A stretch of DNA of 64,000 nt from JBBAAP01 sp043808305 (GCA_043808305.1 JAZDFB010000028.1:1-64000); one strand, 5' to 3'; counted from the stretch's first letter, positions 1-9,438 are shown. A program made the numbers and translations. Notes: generated by a model not told the origin, from the letters alone.

Positions 1-1339
1 CCAAAATATCGCGGACCGGTTTGCCCCGGCTTAAGATTAATGAGAGGCGGGCAAAGTAATCATCCACTAAATTATTATATTTCCACCAGGTGTTCTGGTA
101 ATTAAATGAAGGCGGATAATCCCGTTTACGGCAGCCGCGCAGGGTGTAGAGCGCCAGATGCTGGCAACGCAGGTTGACGCCCAGGGCATACTGCCAGTCG
201 CCCACCCATTTCTGGCCTTCAAAGGTAAAATCCCAGCCGGTCACGCCGTAGAGTTCTGAAATGAGCCGGCGCCGGCCGAATTGATGCGCCACGCTGGCGG
301 TTTGTTTGACGGTCAGGGTCTCAGTTACCTGCTCGCTGAGAATATCAATGCCGGGCAGTTGCTGGTATTCATACTGGGGCATAACCGCGCCGCCATAGGC
401 AATCTGCTCAAACAGGTTGTCCTCCAGCAGATAATGGCCGGTGAACAGGATGTTGTTGCGCTGGCACCATTGCCCCAACTGGCGGCTGTAGGACCAGGCG
501 AATAATTCGGCAATCGTCTTCCAGTAATCGTGCCTGATTTTAAGGGATTGGCTGCCGTCAAAAAAGAAATAGGGGATTTTGTCAAGGATGTTATAACCGC
601 GGCGTTGCCTGAAGAAATCGACGAAGATACCGGTCCAGGGAATCCATTTTATTCCCTTGCGATTGGGAATAAAGCCGGCAATATTGGGTTCATCAGTGAA
701 CATGCCGGGGATGGTCCGGCCGAATTCTGCGCCGACTTCGTTTTTATACGCTTCGTAGGTCGTATCAATAAACGCCTTGACCGTATCCGGGTCGAGATTA
801 TCGCTGTAGGCGGACTTATTATACCAGTTGCTGGCGGCTGATATTTCCAGGCGGAAGACCAGGACGGCTTCGGACCGGGCCGGCCTGGTTACCGGGTCGT
901 TTGAGGCGTCCCTAAGCGAGATAAGTTTATGCTGATTGAGCCGGGCGATAAAGACGCGCATCTCGGCGCCGTCACGTTTGCGCGCGCCTTTGACGATTTC
1001 CACGGTCAATCCCTTGGCTTTGTATTTGTTGCTTTGCTGGGTGACCAGGCCGCCGGCGAAACCGGAAGGCCAGCGGTCTTCATCATACAACCAGGCATTC
1101 ATACCTGATTTTCTGGCTTGTTTAACCGCTGCTTTGATGCAATCCATCCATTCTTTACCGAGGTATTCGGTTTCCAGCCCTTCGCGGGAATGCATAAAAA
1201 AACCGCCCATGCCGCGCGCCTTCATATCCTTGGCCTGGCGGATTAATTCTGCTTGAGAAAGTTTGTCGTTCCATGACCAGAATGGCGCGCTGCGGAAATC
1301 CTTGCCGGGTTTAAGGAATTGTTTGTTGAGTTGCTCCAT
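1..1339 (-). CDS. GH106-like glycoside hydrolase, partial (C-terminus beyond window edge)
   Basis: The minus-strand frame is open from an ATG at 1339 to the first base, so about 446 N-terminal residues are visible. The N-terminus carries PFWSWNDKLSQAEL (near residue 18) followed by GGFFMHSREGL and EYLGKEWM, a pattern typical of the large secreted or cytoplasmic glycosidases related to GH106 alpha-L-rhamnosidases. Further on LYDEDRWPSG and MFTDEPN fit the active-site region of that barrel. An AGAAAGGAA ribosome site lies about 7 nt before the ATG. No signal peptide is visible. The substrate cannot be read from sequence; rhamnosidase is only the nearest family. The gene stands apart from other sugar genes here. 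Confidence 0.65.
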   Translation of the reverse strand, partial: MEQLNKQFLKPGKDFRSAPFWSWNDKLSQAELIRQAKDMKARGMGGFFMHSREGLETEYLGKEWMDCIKAAVKQARKSGMNAWLYDEDRWPSGFAGGLVTQQSNKYKAKGLTVEIVKGARKRDGAEMRVFIARLNQHKLISLRDASNDPVTRPARSEAVLVFRLEISAASNWYNKSAYSDNLDPDTVKAFIDTTYEAYKNEVGAEFGRTIPGMFTDEPNIAGFIPNRKGIKWIPWTGIFVDFFRQRRGYNILDKIPYFFFDGSQSLKIRHDYWKTIAELFAWSYSRQLGQWCQRNNILFTGHYLLEDNLFEQIAYGGAVMPQYEYQQLPGIDILSEQVTETLTVKQTASVAHQFGRRRLISELYGVTGWDFTFEGQKWVGDWQYALGVNLRCQHLALYTLRGCRKRDYPPSFNYQNTWWKYNNLVDDYFARLSLILSRGKPVRDIL

Positions 1340-1373
1340 AAAGGATTCCTTTCTTAGGCGCAGATATTGTGCA

Positions 1374-1595
1374 TCAGATTTTCGCTTTGTTAGATAATCC
1401 TGTAACCGTAATCTTTATGAAATTCCGGATTGAGCGGTCGTAGGTCTTTTCGACGCTGTTCGGGAAGAAGCAGGCCGGCAGTTCGTTGTTGGACCGGTGA
1501 AATGACAGGCACTCGCAGCAATGGCCCTTACGGTCACAGCCCGGATAGGAACAGTTGCATTTCGATAGGTTGGATTTATAGTTTGAACATTCCAT
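1374..1595 (-). CDS. DUF6485-type Cys-rich small protein
   Basis: A 73-residue protein with eight cysteines in its first half (CSN..., CNCSYPGC, GHCCEC, PACFF), resembling the DUF6485 family of short, probably metal-binding proteins found in anaerobes. The function of the family is not known. I take ATG 1595 as start because GGAG (1602-1605) lies 6 nt before it; the in-frame TTG at 1601 would overlap that ribosome site. It lies 34 nt upstream of the glycosidase on the same strand and may be co-transcribed with it. Confidence 0.7.
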   Translation of the reverse strand: MECSNYKSNLSKCNCSYPGCDRKGHCCECLSFHRSNNELPACFFPNSVEKTYDRSIRNFIKITVTGLSNKAKI

Positions 1596-1666
1596 ATTCA
1601 ACTCCTTTTTACTTCACCGCCCCGCATAAGTGCGGGATGTCACTGCGGTTCCACAAAGACCTTAAT

Positions 1667-1755
1667 AACAGGGACTGGACGAGACTCTTAAGAGACAATA
1701 TTAATTATACCTTTAAGGTATTAAAGTCTATTACAAGTCTCTTAAAGTCACTGTT
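1667..1755. repeat. AACAGGGACT inverted-repeat element, copy A (89 bp)
   Basis: Ends are inverted repeats: AACAGGGACTGGACGAGACT at the left and AGTCTCTTAAAGTCACTGTT at the right. The first 30 bases match the reverse complement of 42448-42477 with one difference, so this is a second copy of the element at 42411-42477. The middles differ. It lies in the 316-nt gap 1596-1911, which has no supported gene. Confidence 0.75.
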
Positions 1756-1854
1756 AATTTATCCTTTACGGAGAATACAAAGTTCGCAAAGGGTTTATTA
1801 TATCTGTTTTGATAGCCAAAGTAGTATTTTTCTTGTCAGGGTCAAGGGAAATGC

Positions 1855-1898
1855 TATACCATTTAGGTATATTTATAATGTTATACCTTAAGGTATTA
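1855..1898. repeat. TATACC double-palindrome element, copy 1
   Basis: Two adjacent palindromes: TACCATTTAGGTA-like, then a spacer, then the perfect ATACCTTAAGGTAT. Nearly identical copies are at 55823-55864 and 60797-60841; a half copy is at 33366-33382. It lies just upstream of proS and could influence its leader. Confidence 0.8.
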
Positions 1899-1911
1899 AA
1901 TACTACAGCCT

Positions 1912-3678
1912 ATGCGTTGGACACAGACTTTGATACCAACCCTCAAGGAGGACCCGGCCGATGCCGAAGCCGTCAGCCACAAGCTGATGGTGCGGGCCGG
2001 GCTTATCCGCAAGCTTTCGGCCGGCACTTATATCTACCTGCCTTTGGGCATCAAGGCGCTGAACAAGGCGGCCAACATCGTCCGTGAGGAGATGAACCGT
2101 GCCGGGGCGGTGGAAATCCTGATGCCTGCCTTACAGCCGACGGAACTGTGGGAACAGACCGGCCGGCTTAAGACTATGGCCGATATCATCTTCCAATTCA
2201 AGGACAATAGCGGCAAGCCTTGCATGCTCGGGCCGACTCACGAGGAAATAGTTACATATCTGGCGGCCAACGAGATTAATTCTTACCGGCAACTGCCTAT
2301 TAACTTATACCAGATACAGACCAAGTTCCGCGACGAACTCCGGCCCCGTTCCGGCGTCATCCGGAGCAAGGAATTCCTGATGAAGGACGGCTATAGTTTT
2401 GATGCGGATGAGCAGGGGCTGGAAAAGAATTACCAGGCGATGTATCAGGCATACCGGCGCATCTTTGACCGGGCCGGGCTTAACTATGTTTGCATAGAAG
2501 GAGATAGCGGCCCGATGGGCGGCAATTTCTCGCAGGAGTTTATGACGCCTTCGCCGGTGGGCGAGGATATCTTTGTCCAATGCGCTAAATGCGGTTATGC
2601 CGCGACCCTGACGCTTGTGCCATGCGGCATTAGCCACGGAGGTGCAGAGGCCACAGAGAAATCAGATTTAGGCGGGCTCCGTGCTCTCAGTCCCACGGGA
2701 AGCAGCAGCTCTGGCTCTGTGGCAAATGAAATCAAAGAGGTGGCAACTCCCGGCACCACCACCATTGAAGCCGTCGGCCAACTGCTCAAGGTCGGCCCGG
2801 ACCAAATGGTCAAGACGATGATATGCACAGCCGGCGATAAACCAATCGCCGTCCTGTTAAGAGGCGACCACGAACTGAACCTGTCCAAATTGGCCCGATT
2901 ATTAAAGGAACCGAATACAAATCTGGCTGATGAAAAGACCATAGAAAAGGTTACCGGCGGTCCGATGGGATTCTCCGGGCCGGTCGGGCTGAAAGGCATA
3001 CAGATTATCGCTGATAATGCGGTTATGGATATGGTTAACTTCGTCACCGGCGCCAATAAGAAGGATATGCACTTGGTTAATACCAATATAGATCGTGATT
3101 TCAAGCCGGATAAAGTCGCTGATGTCCGTCTGGTCACGGAAAAAGATTCCTGCCCCAAATGCCAAGGTAGTATCCAGATTAAGAACGGATTAGAAATCGG
3201 CCATATATTCAAGCTGGGCACCAAGTATTCCAAGATATTGGGCGCGATGTATCTGGACGAGAAGGGTGTCCGCCAGCCGATGATAATGGGCTGCTACGGC
3301 ATCGGCATCAACCGCATCGTTGCCGCGCTGATTGAATGTTCGTCCGACGCCAACGGTATCATCTGGTCCAAGGAACTGGCGCCTTACCGGGTGCTGATTA
3401 TTTCCATCAAGCTGGATGACCCGGTTATTCGCGCCAAGTCCGAGCAATTATACAAAGAGCTGTCATCCGCCCTGGGCGGCGAGGTGCTTTGGGACGACCG
3501 GGATATCTCGCCGGGCATCAAGTTCAAGGACGCTGACCTGCTGGGCATTCCGGTTATCGTTACCATCGGCAAGTCTACGGTCAAGGACAATACCGTTGAT
3601 ATCAAAATCCGCAAAGACAACGCCAAAAAGGCTGTTCCTTTCGAGCAGGCGGTTGCGGAGATTAGCAAATTAGCATAA
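1912..3678 (+). CDS. proS: Prolyl-tRNA synthetase
   Basis: Charges tRNA-Pro in the cytoplasm. The 588-residue protein matches the bacterial-type ProS layout: class II catalytic core (RAGLIRKLSAGTYIYLPLG, GPTHEEI, FRDELRPRSGVIRSKEFLMKD), an inserted YbaK-like editing domain (about residues 285-400), then the C-terminal anticodon-binding domain (ISIKLDDP, DDRDISPGIKFKDADLLGIP). Between the core and the editing domain there is an extra stretch of about 30 residues (near 242-271, low complexity and Gly/Ser rich) that coincides with a repeat element in the DNA (2633-2723). No clear ribosome site precedes the ATG. The stop codon overlaps the next start by one base (TAATG), so the lipoprotein is translationally coupled. 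Confidence 0.96.
   Translation: MRWTQTLIPTLKEDPADAEAVSHKLMVRAGLIRKLSAGTYIYLPLGIKALNKAANIVREEMNRAGAVEILMPALQPTELWEQTGRLKTMADIIFQFKDNSGKPCMLGPTHEEIVTYLAANEINSYRQLPINLYQIQTKFRDELRPRSGVIRSKEFLMKDGYSFDADEQGLEKNYQAMYQAYRRIFDRAGLNYVCIEGDSGPMGGNFSQEFMTPSPVGEDIFVQCAKCGYAATLTLVPCGISHGGAEATEKSDLGGLRALSPTGSSSSGSVANEIKEVATPGTTTIEAVGQLLKVGPDQMVKTMICTAGDKPIAVLLRGDHELNLSKLARLLKEPNTNLADEKTIEKVTGGPMGFSGPVGLKGIQIIADNAVMDMVNFVTGANKKDMHLVNTNIDRDFKPDKVADVRLVTEKDSCPKCQGSIQIKNGLEIGHIFKLGTKYSKILGAMYLDEKGVRQPMIMGCYGIGINRIVAALIECSSDANGIIWSKELAPYRVLIISIKLDDPVIRAKSEQLYKELSSALGGEVLWDDRDISPGIKFKDADLLGIPVIVTIGKSTVKDNTVDIKIRKDNAKKAVPFEQAVAEISKLA
2633..2723. repeat. CCACGGAG-type repeat inside proS
   Basis: Left arm GCCACGGAGGTGCAGAGGCC and right arm CTCTGGCTCTGTGGC are inverted repeats. 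The middle GGGCTCCGTG-CTC resembles the reverse strand of the intergenic element at 18771-18866. The reading frame of proS continues through it. Confidence 0.6.
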
Positions 3679-4262
3679 TGAAACATAAGCCATTCCCGGT
3701 ATTTGGCATCTTCATTGTCATAGCCTGTTTAATCATCAGCTCTGCCGGTTGCGCTTACAGCCCGAAAGAGATTCCCGATGTGGGCGAGTTGAAGGTATCG
3801 CTTTTTTATTTGGTTGAAGGACATATGGCCAAGGAGGTTATCGGCACTTATGTAGCGCTGATATCAGGCGGGCGCTACAGGCGGTGCGGCATCAAGCTGG
3901 ATGAGCCGTTTGAGCAGATAGTCCAGCCGTCCGTCAGCGTGATGGATAACGAAACGGCCGATGGAATGATTCAGCTGATACACCAGGATGAGTTTTTCTC
4001 ATTGCCCGGAATTTCCCTGGATGAATTAAATCTTGAGGACTTCAAGCAGGCCAACTACAAAATAAAGATAATTACGGTGGAATTAAACGGCGTGGTTAGC
4101 ACGGTCAGTTACGACTTATTGCCGGCCCGGCTGAAACCGGTTTTTTCCGAGCTTTACAAGGCGGTATTCCTGGCTATGGAAACTACCGATGTCAAGCCGG
4201 TAATCCAGGAGCAGGATTGGAAAGAAGTGCTCGATGAATTCCTCAAGAATCATCCTAAATAG
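3678..4262 (+). CDS. Lipoprotein of unknown function
   Basis: A 194-residue protein with a lipoprotein signal: hydrophobic segment from residue 8 and lipobox SSAGC, so the mature protein should begin at Cys25 and be membrane-anchored. The rest is a soluble alpha/beta-type sequence with no motif I recognise. It starts on the last base of the proS stop codon. Gene order suggests co-transcription with proS but no functional link is evident. Confidence 0.75.
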   Translation: MKHKPFPVFGIFIVIACLIISSAGCAYSPKEIPDVGELKVSLFYLVEGHMAKEVIGTYVALISGGRYRRCGIKLDEPFEQIVQPSVSVMDNETADGMIQLIHQDEFFSLPGISLDELNLEDFKQANYKIKIITVELNGVVSTVSYDLLPARLKPVFSELYKAVFLAMETTDVKPVIQEQDWKEVLDEFLKNHPK

Positions 4263-4285
4263 ATGTCAAATACTGTAAATTTTGC

Positions 4286-4313
4286 TTGACAGAACGGTTA
4301 AATAAGCAATACT
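4286..4313 (+). promoter_or_regulatory. Candidate sigma-70 promoter for the HEAT/TPR protein
   Basis: A perfect TTGACA (4286-4291) is followed 16 nt later by AATACT (4308-4313, four of six matches). AAGGAG lies at about 4333 before the ATG at 4347, giving a conventional leader of roughly 25 nt. Confidence 0.45.
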
Positions 4314-4346
4314 AAACCAATAATTTTATATAAAGGAGAATAAATC

Positions 4347-6605
4347 ATGAAATACGCGCTGAAGGTTTTTGCATTCCTGATACTGTCCCTGATCTTGGTA
4401 TTTCCGCTGATATCCCGTGCCGACGACGCCGAGTTCAAGAAGCTCTACGGCGAAGGCATCGATTTGGTTAAGAAAGGGCGCTACGCGGATGCTTATGTTT
4501 ATTTTGAAAAAGCGCTCAGGCAATCGCCTTCCTCCGAACTGGTTCGGTTCATGCTCAACCAGACAGGCGACCTTTTAATTTCAGAAATGATGGCCAAGCC
4601 CGAACTTAAAGACACGGCCATGCGATTATTGGATTTGGCTAAGGGCGCGCGCCAGAGGATGGTTGCCACGCCCGAAGAAATTGACACGTGGGTGAAACAG
4701 TTGATTGCCGGAGGTTTTGATAAACGCTGGGAGGCAATTAATATGCTGGCCACCATCGGACAGCGCAGCTGCCCGTATCTGTTAGATAAGCTGGGCGACC
4801 CGGACGAGAATATCAGAACCTATGCGATACAGGCGCTCGAGAAGATAAACAAGGAAGCGGTTCTGCCGCTGATAGAAGCATTAAGAAGCGACTCGTCGCT
4901 AATCCGGCAGAATGCGGCTATTGTCCTGGGTGTTTTAAGTGATGTCCGGGCGCTGGCTGCGCTTAAGGAAGTATTCGAGAACCCCAAGGAAATTCCTCAG
5001 GTTAAATCATACGTGGCCGAAGCGCTTACGCGAATTAGCGGATTGAATGTCATGAAAATGAAAGCAGCCAAGGATTATTATTACGATTTGGCTGAAAAAT
5101 ATTACTACGCGCATCCTTCGGTGATGGTGAATTTCTACGGCGAGTACTTGGTTTGGGGTTGGGATCGGGATAATAATAAGGTTACTATGCGCGAAATACC
5201 GGACTTTGTTTTTAACGAGGATTTGGCCGAGAACGCCTGCTATGCGGCGCTGTCTTTGGACCCGAGTTACGAACCCATCTGGCCGCTGCTGGTTTGTGTT
5301 TATTTGGCCCGGTACAATGAAGCCGACTCAGTTCTTGAAGTGGCCCGGGAGCAAATGAAGAGCGGCGCGATGAAGGAAGAAGATTTTAATAAACTTTCAA
5401 CCGACCTGATAGATTCCAAGCATGGTAAATTTATGGCGTCGTTGGTCAGCAAACCTTACGTCTACGCCGCGCTACACCGGGCGCTCAGGGATAATAGCTC
5501 GTTGGTGGCGGTTTCCTGTATCGAGCTGTTGAAGAAACTGGCTGAGCCTAACGACCTTCCGCTTAAGTCTGATTCTTCGGATAAGGCCAAGTTTAAAATG
5601 GGTCTGCCGCTTATTGAGGCCCTGTCTTTTCCGGACAAGCGTGTCAAATACGCGGCGGCTGAAGCGATGCTGGTTATTAATCCCGACAAGCCTTATGCTG
5701 AATCGGAAAAGGTTATCCCGACTATAAATGAAACCATCGCCGAAATGGTTGAGAGGGTAGTCTTGATTATCGAGTCGGACAGCGAAACCAGGAATACTCT
5801 AAAAAAGGAACTTACCCGTCTCAGCTGCTACGTGGTTGAAACGGTTAACGCCGAAGACGGTTTGGCTAATGCCAAAAGATTTCCGTCCAAAGACCTGATT
5901 ATTATCAATAGCAAAATAGCCAACCAGGTGGTGTTCAGCGTAGAGATTCTGGGCAAGAAACAGAACGAAACGGTTTATGATAGTCTCAGGGAAGATACAC
6001 GGACCAAGGGTGTGCCGATAGCTTTAGTGGGCAACACCAGCGATATAGAAGCGGCACAGCAGATTTTCCAGGAAACGGTTATGGGATACATTGCCACTCC
6101 GGTGACCAATGAAATGGTCAAAACAATAACCGAAAAGGCTTTCCAGTCTGAGAAACTGGCCGAAGACAGCAAGCGGCGCGCCGAGAAAATGGTCCGCGAT
6201 GCCATAGAGTCTTTGTCCAGCCTGGAACATCAGAACACCATATATCCTTACCGTGAAAGCATTGATGCGCTTTGTTCCACCCTGGACAAAAGAACGGATA
6301 ATATCCGCATTCTGGCGTCCGTCGCGCTGGGAAAATTCGGAGATGCCGCGGCGCTCCAACCGCTTAAGGCCTCTTTTGTCAATAAGGGGAACGCTAAAGA
6401 AGTTAGAGTTAAGTTAGCACAAGCCATCGGCGAAATACTCAGGGTCAATCCGGCCGAAACCATTAATCAGGAGTTATACGAAGCGCTTAAAAATGGATTG
6501 ATGGAAGAAGACCTTGATATTCAGGAGGCGTGCGCCAGGGCGCTGGGTAACGCCAAGCTTACACTGATTCAGCAGCGTGAACTGTTCCTTCTGAAAAACA
6601 AATAA
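4347..6605 (+). CDS. Exported TPR/HEAT-repeat protein with an embedded receiver-like domain
   Basis: 752 residues. A signal peptide (LKVFAFLILSLILVFPLISRADD) is followed by a TPR-like pair (about 30-75), HEAT repeats (about 110-235), a helical middle and further HEAT-like repeats (345-460). Near residue 471 the sequence VVLIIESDSETRNTLKKEL begins a fold resembling a response-regulator receiver or CheY-like domain (about 470-600), though the usual phosphoacceptor Asp is replaced in LIIINSKI. HEAT repeats resume to the C-terminus. A receiver-like domain in an exported protein is unusual; it is probably a non-phosphorylated protein-binding module. The ribosome site AAGGAG supports the ATG. The downstream gene is also a HEAT protein. 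Confidence 0.75.
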   Translation: MKYALKVFAFLILSLILVFPLISRADDAEFKKLYGEGIDLVKKGRYADAYVYFEKALRQSPSSELVRFMLNQTGDLLISEMMAKPELKDTAMRLLDLAKGARQRMVATPEEIDTWVKQLIAGGFDKRWEAINMLATIGQRSCPYLLDKLGDPDENIRTYAIQALEKINKEAVLPLIEALRSDSSLIRQNAAIVLGVLSDVRALAALKEVFENPKEIPQVKSYVAEALTRISGLNVMKMKAAKDYYYDLAEKYYYAHPSVMVNFYGEYLVWGWDRDNNKVTMREIPDFVFNEDLAENACYAALSLDPSYEPIWPLLVCVYLARYNEADSVLEVAREQMKSGAMKEEDFNKLSTDLIDSKHGKFMASLVSKPYVYAALHRALRDNSSLVAVSCIELLKKLAEPNDLPLKSDSSDKAKFKMGLPLIEALSFPDKRVKYAAAEAMLVINPDKPYAESEKVIPTINETIAEMVERVVLIIESDSETRNTLKKELTRLSCYVVETVNAEDGLANAKRFPSKDLIIINSKIANQVVFSVEILGKKQNETVYDSLREDTRTKGVPIALVGNTSDIEAAQQIFQETVMGYIATPVTNEMVKTITEKAFQSEKLAEDSKRRAEKMVRDAIESLSSLEHQNTIYPYRESIDALCSTLDKRTDNIRILASVALGKFGDAAALQPLKASFVNKGNAKEVRVKLAQAIGEILRVNPAETINQELYEALKNGLMEEDLDIQEACARALGNAKLTLIQQRELFLLKNK

Positions 6606-6674
6606 ACGGTAAGCAGCCACACGAGGCTTTAAGCGGCAAAAACAGCAATCCGGTAATTTATCCGCTATATTAGA

Positions 6675-8291
6675 ATGCTAAAACTACGCCATCTCTTAAT
6701 TATAGTTATTTTTATCGCATTAACCGGGCTGGTTTCATGGGCCAAAAATAAAGCGTCTATCGAAGACCTGCAAAAAACGGTTAACGACACGTCTTATGGC
6801 AACTACTGGGACCGCCTCAGCGCTATAAAGAAATTGGGCAAGTTTAATAATAAAGATGCGGCCATAATCCTGGGCGGGTTGCTCGACGACAGCGAAGCGC
6901 CTATACGCGAAGGTGCGGTTATGGCCTTGGGCGCGATGACAGACAGGGCATCAATTGAGTGGTTGTCCGCGGTTCCGCTGGTTAATCCCAAAAGTCCGCA
7001 GATGCGTTTCCATGCGGCATGGGCTCTGGCTTTGATTAATGATTCGTCAATACTGGCTTCTCTGGTTAATTCACTCAATGATCCGGATGATACGGTCCGG
7101 GCTAAAGTAATCGAAGCTATCGGATGCTTGCCGGATAGTACGGGCGCAACCGAAGTTTTGATAAAGAAGCTCAATGACCCGGATGTGGATGTCCGGGCCG
7201 CCGCGGCGTTATGCTTGGGGAGAATGAAGGCGCAATCAAGTTTGCAGGAACTGGTCAAAAAGGTTGATGATTCTCATTGGCAGGTGAAAGCGGCCGTGCT
7301 GGAGGCGCTGACGGAAATCAGCCCCGAAACAGCGTTAACTCATCTTATGGCCGGGCTCAAAAGCGCCCAACCGCAGATAAGAATAATAGCTTTGGAATCA
7401 TTGGCCAAGATACCTCTGGATAAAGGGACTATTCTTAAGACGGTGGCTGAGTTCTTTTCAGATAAGGTTCCGGCGGTGCGGACTACGGCTATCCAGATCA
7501 GCCGCAAGTCGCATGACCGCAAGTATATCCCTTACTTAATAGAACGCCTTAAAGAAGCTCAATGGCAGATGAGATACGATATTATCTCGGCATTATCGGG
7601 TATCACCGGCTTATCGGGTAAATACAGCACGTCCGGCTGGTTAAGCTGGTATGAAGCTAATAAAGACAAAATAGAGACTATGTTAGGAGCGACTTTGCCT
7701 GAAGCCGGTCCGGACGAGACCATTCCGACTTTTTTTACTATTCCGGTAATGGGTAAAAACATCATATTTATAATTGATTTTTCACGCAGCATGAAAAATG
7801 AATCCGGCGAAAAAGATAGTTTGCGCAAGGTTGATATCGCCCTTAAAGAGCTTGAGACGACTATCTCAAAACTGACCCCGGCAGTCCAGTTCAATATCAT
7901 TGCCATGAGCACCGAGGCAATCCGCATGAACAAGCGCCGGGTAGGGCCGGCCATGCTTGCGGCGACTGAACCCAATAAAAAACTTGCGATGGAATTCGTA
8001 CGTTCGCTTTGGGATAAACTCGAGGATATCCGGCGGGGCCGGGGCGATTTTTATGACGCGGTTACGGAAGCGATGATGGAACCTAATTTGGATACGATAT
8101 TCATGCTTTCCGACGGTAATCCGACTTATGGCACTTATATCCTGGAGAACAATATTATCCCCAATTTAGAAAAGCAAAACTTCTTCCGCAAGATAACTAT
8201 TAACACCATTATGACCGGGGAAAAAGGCACTAACCCGGAATTAATGCAGAAGATAGCCGATATAACCGGAGGCGTGTTTATTCGCAAATAA
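6675..8291 (+). CDS. Exported HEAT-repeat protein with C-terminal von Willebrand A domain
   Basis: 538 residues: N-terminal signal or anchor (LLIIVIFIALTGLVSWA), about seven HEAT repeats (residues 25-320, units like NDPDDTVRAKVIEAIG and NDPDVDVRAAAALCLG), then a vWA domain from about residue 360 with the metal site DFSRSM and a second-strand MLSDGNPTYG. vWA domains bind ligands through a divalent metal; HEAT arrays are scaffolds. The combination is common in Planctomycetes, usually of unknown role. The gene follows the other HEAT protein by 69 nt and precedes queA by 3 nt. No ribosome site is evident. Confidence 0.75.
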   Translation: MLKLRHLLIIVIFIALTGLVSWAKNKASIEDLQKTVNDTSYGNYWDRLSAIKKLGKFNNKDAAIILGGLLDDSEAPIREGAVMALGAMTDRASIEWLSAVPLVNPKSPQMRFHAAWALALINDSSILASLVNSLNDPDDTVRAKVIEAIGCLPDSTGATEVLIKKLNDPDVDVRAAAALCLGRMKAQSSLQELVKKVDDSHWQVKAAVLEALTEISPETALTHLMAGLKSAQPQIRIIALESLAKIPLDKGTILKTVAEFFSDKVPAVRTTAIQISRKSHDRKYIPYLIERLKEAQWQMRYDIISALSGITGLSGKYSTSGWLSWYEANKDKIETMLGATLPEAGPDETIPTFFTIPVMGKNIIFIIDFSRSMKNESGEKDSLRKVDIALKELETTISKLTPAVQFNIIAMSTEAIRMNKRRVGPAMLAATEPNKKLAMEFVRSLWDKLEDIRRGRGDFYDAVTEAMMEPNLDTIFMLSDGNPTYGTYILENNIIPNLEKQNFFRKITINTIMTGEKGTNPELMQKIADITGGVFIRK

Positions 8292-8294
8292 TGG

Positions 8295-9377
8295 ATGAAA
8301 ACCAATGCATTGAATTTTAGTCTGCCTTCCGAATTGATTGCCCAGCACCCGGTCCGGCCCAGGGATTCTTCCCGCCTGTTGGTTATGCATAAGGATTCAG
8401 GTGTAATAGAACACCGTAAATTCTACGAAATAGGAAGGTATCTGGTGCCGGGAGACCTGATTATTTTGAACAATACCAGAGTTTTGCCTTACCGGATGAT
8501 TATGCAACGACGAACCGGAGGCCGCGTGGAAATGCTCTTGGTCAAAAATACCGGAAATGATATCTGGGAGGTAATGCTGTCCAGTAATCGGCGTCTGAAC
8601 CGGGGTGAAGAGCTGGTGAGCAGCATAGACAATAGCGTCAGGGCAGTACTTATCGATAAGATCGCGGGACGTTGGGAAATAAAACTTCCGTCCGGATTTA
8701 ACGAAAAGGCACTGGAGCGGTTAGGCGTGGCTCCGTTACCGCCATATATTAAGAGAAACTATACTTCTGGACGATTGCGTGCCAGCGATATCAGGGACTA
8801 CCAAACTGTCTACGCCCAGGAGCCGGGAGCAATCGCCGCACCGACGGCCGGGCTTCATTTTACCAAGCCATTGATTAACCGGCTGATGAGAAAAGGGATT
8901 CATTTCGCCTATGTGACCCTGCAAGTCGGGCCGGGGACATTCAGCCCGATCAAATCGGAGCATTTATCCGGTCATAAAATGGAAGCGGAGCAGTTCGAAG
9001 TCATGCCTGATGCGGTGCGCGAGATAATGCAGGCGAAACGTGACCGGCGGCGCATTATCGCCGTGGGCACGACAGTCACACGGGTGCTGGAAACAATATC
9101 CGGATATGTTTCGTCGATGCTGGTTCATCCCTGGCTGCAGCAGCAGAATATTCCCAGGGCTTCGGTGGTGGGCGGCAGTACTGATCTTTTTATCCATCCT
9201 CCTTATAAATTCAAGTTAGTAAACGGGTTGATTACCAATTTTCACCAGCCTCACGGCACACCGTTGGCTTTGGTGTTTGCTTTTTCCGGCCGCCTGAAGG
9301 TGCTAAAAGCTTATAAGAATGCGATAAGCAAGAAATACCGGTTTTTCAGCTACGGTGATGCAATGCTGGTAATTTGA
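8295..9377 (+). CDS. queA: tRNA preQ1(34) S-adenosylmethionine ribosyltransferase-isomerase
   Basis: Makes epoxyqueuosine in tRNA by transferring the ribosyl part of SAM to preQ1. The 360-residue protein contains the family signatures IAQHPVRPRDSSRLLV, GDLIILNNTRVLP, GAIAAPTAGLHFT, HLSGHKMEAEQF and NGLITNFHQPHGTPLAL. In the last motif most family members have LPKST; here QPHGT replaces it. Length is close to the family norm. It begins 3 nt after the vWA gene, so they share a transcript. Confidence 0.93.
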   Translation: MKTNALNFSLPSELIAQHPVRPRDSSRLLVMHKDSGVIEHRKFYEIGRYLVPGDLIILNNTRVLPYRMIMQRRTGGRVEMLLVKNTGNDIWEVMLSSNRRLNRGEELVSSIDNSVRAVLIDKIAGRWEIKLPSGFNEKALERLGVAPLPPYIKRNYTSGRLRASDIRDYQTVYAQEPGAIAAPTAGLHFTKPLINRLMRKGIHFAYVTLQVGPGTFSPIKSEHLSGHKMEAEQFEVMPDAVREIMQAKRDRRRIIAVGTTVTRVLETISGYVSSMLVHPWLQQQNIPRASVVGGSTDLFIHPPYKFKLVNGLITNFHQPHGTPLALVFAFSGRLKVLKAYKNAISKKYRFFSYGDAMLVI

Positions 9378-9398
9378 ATTAACCTGATATGAATTTTC

Positions 9399-9426
9399 TT
9401 GACAATTCTCCTCGTAGTGGTAATTA
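9399..9426 (+). promoter_or_regulatory. Candidate promoter for the zinc-ribbon protein
   Basis: TTGACA at 9399-9404, then a poor -10 (TAATTA, 9421-9426) at a 16-nt spacing. If used, transcription begins only about 6 nt before the ATG at 9439, matching the leaderless pattern at three other genes in this window. Confidence 0.3.
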
Positions 9427-9438
9427 AGAAAAATAATT

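Noticed and set aside
1430..1891. 153-codon plus-strand frame over the DUF6485 gene and the repeat region
   Set aside because: It is antisense to a recognisable gene and then passes through repeat elements.
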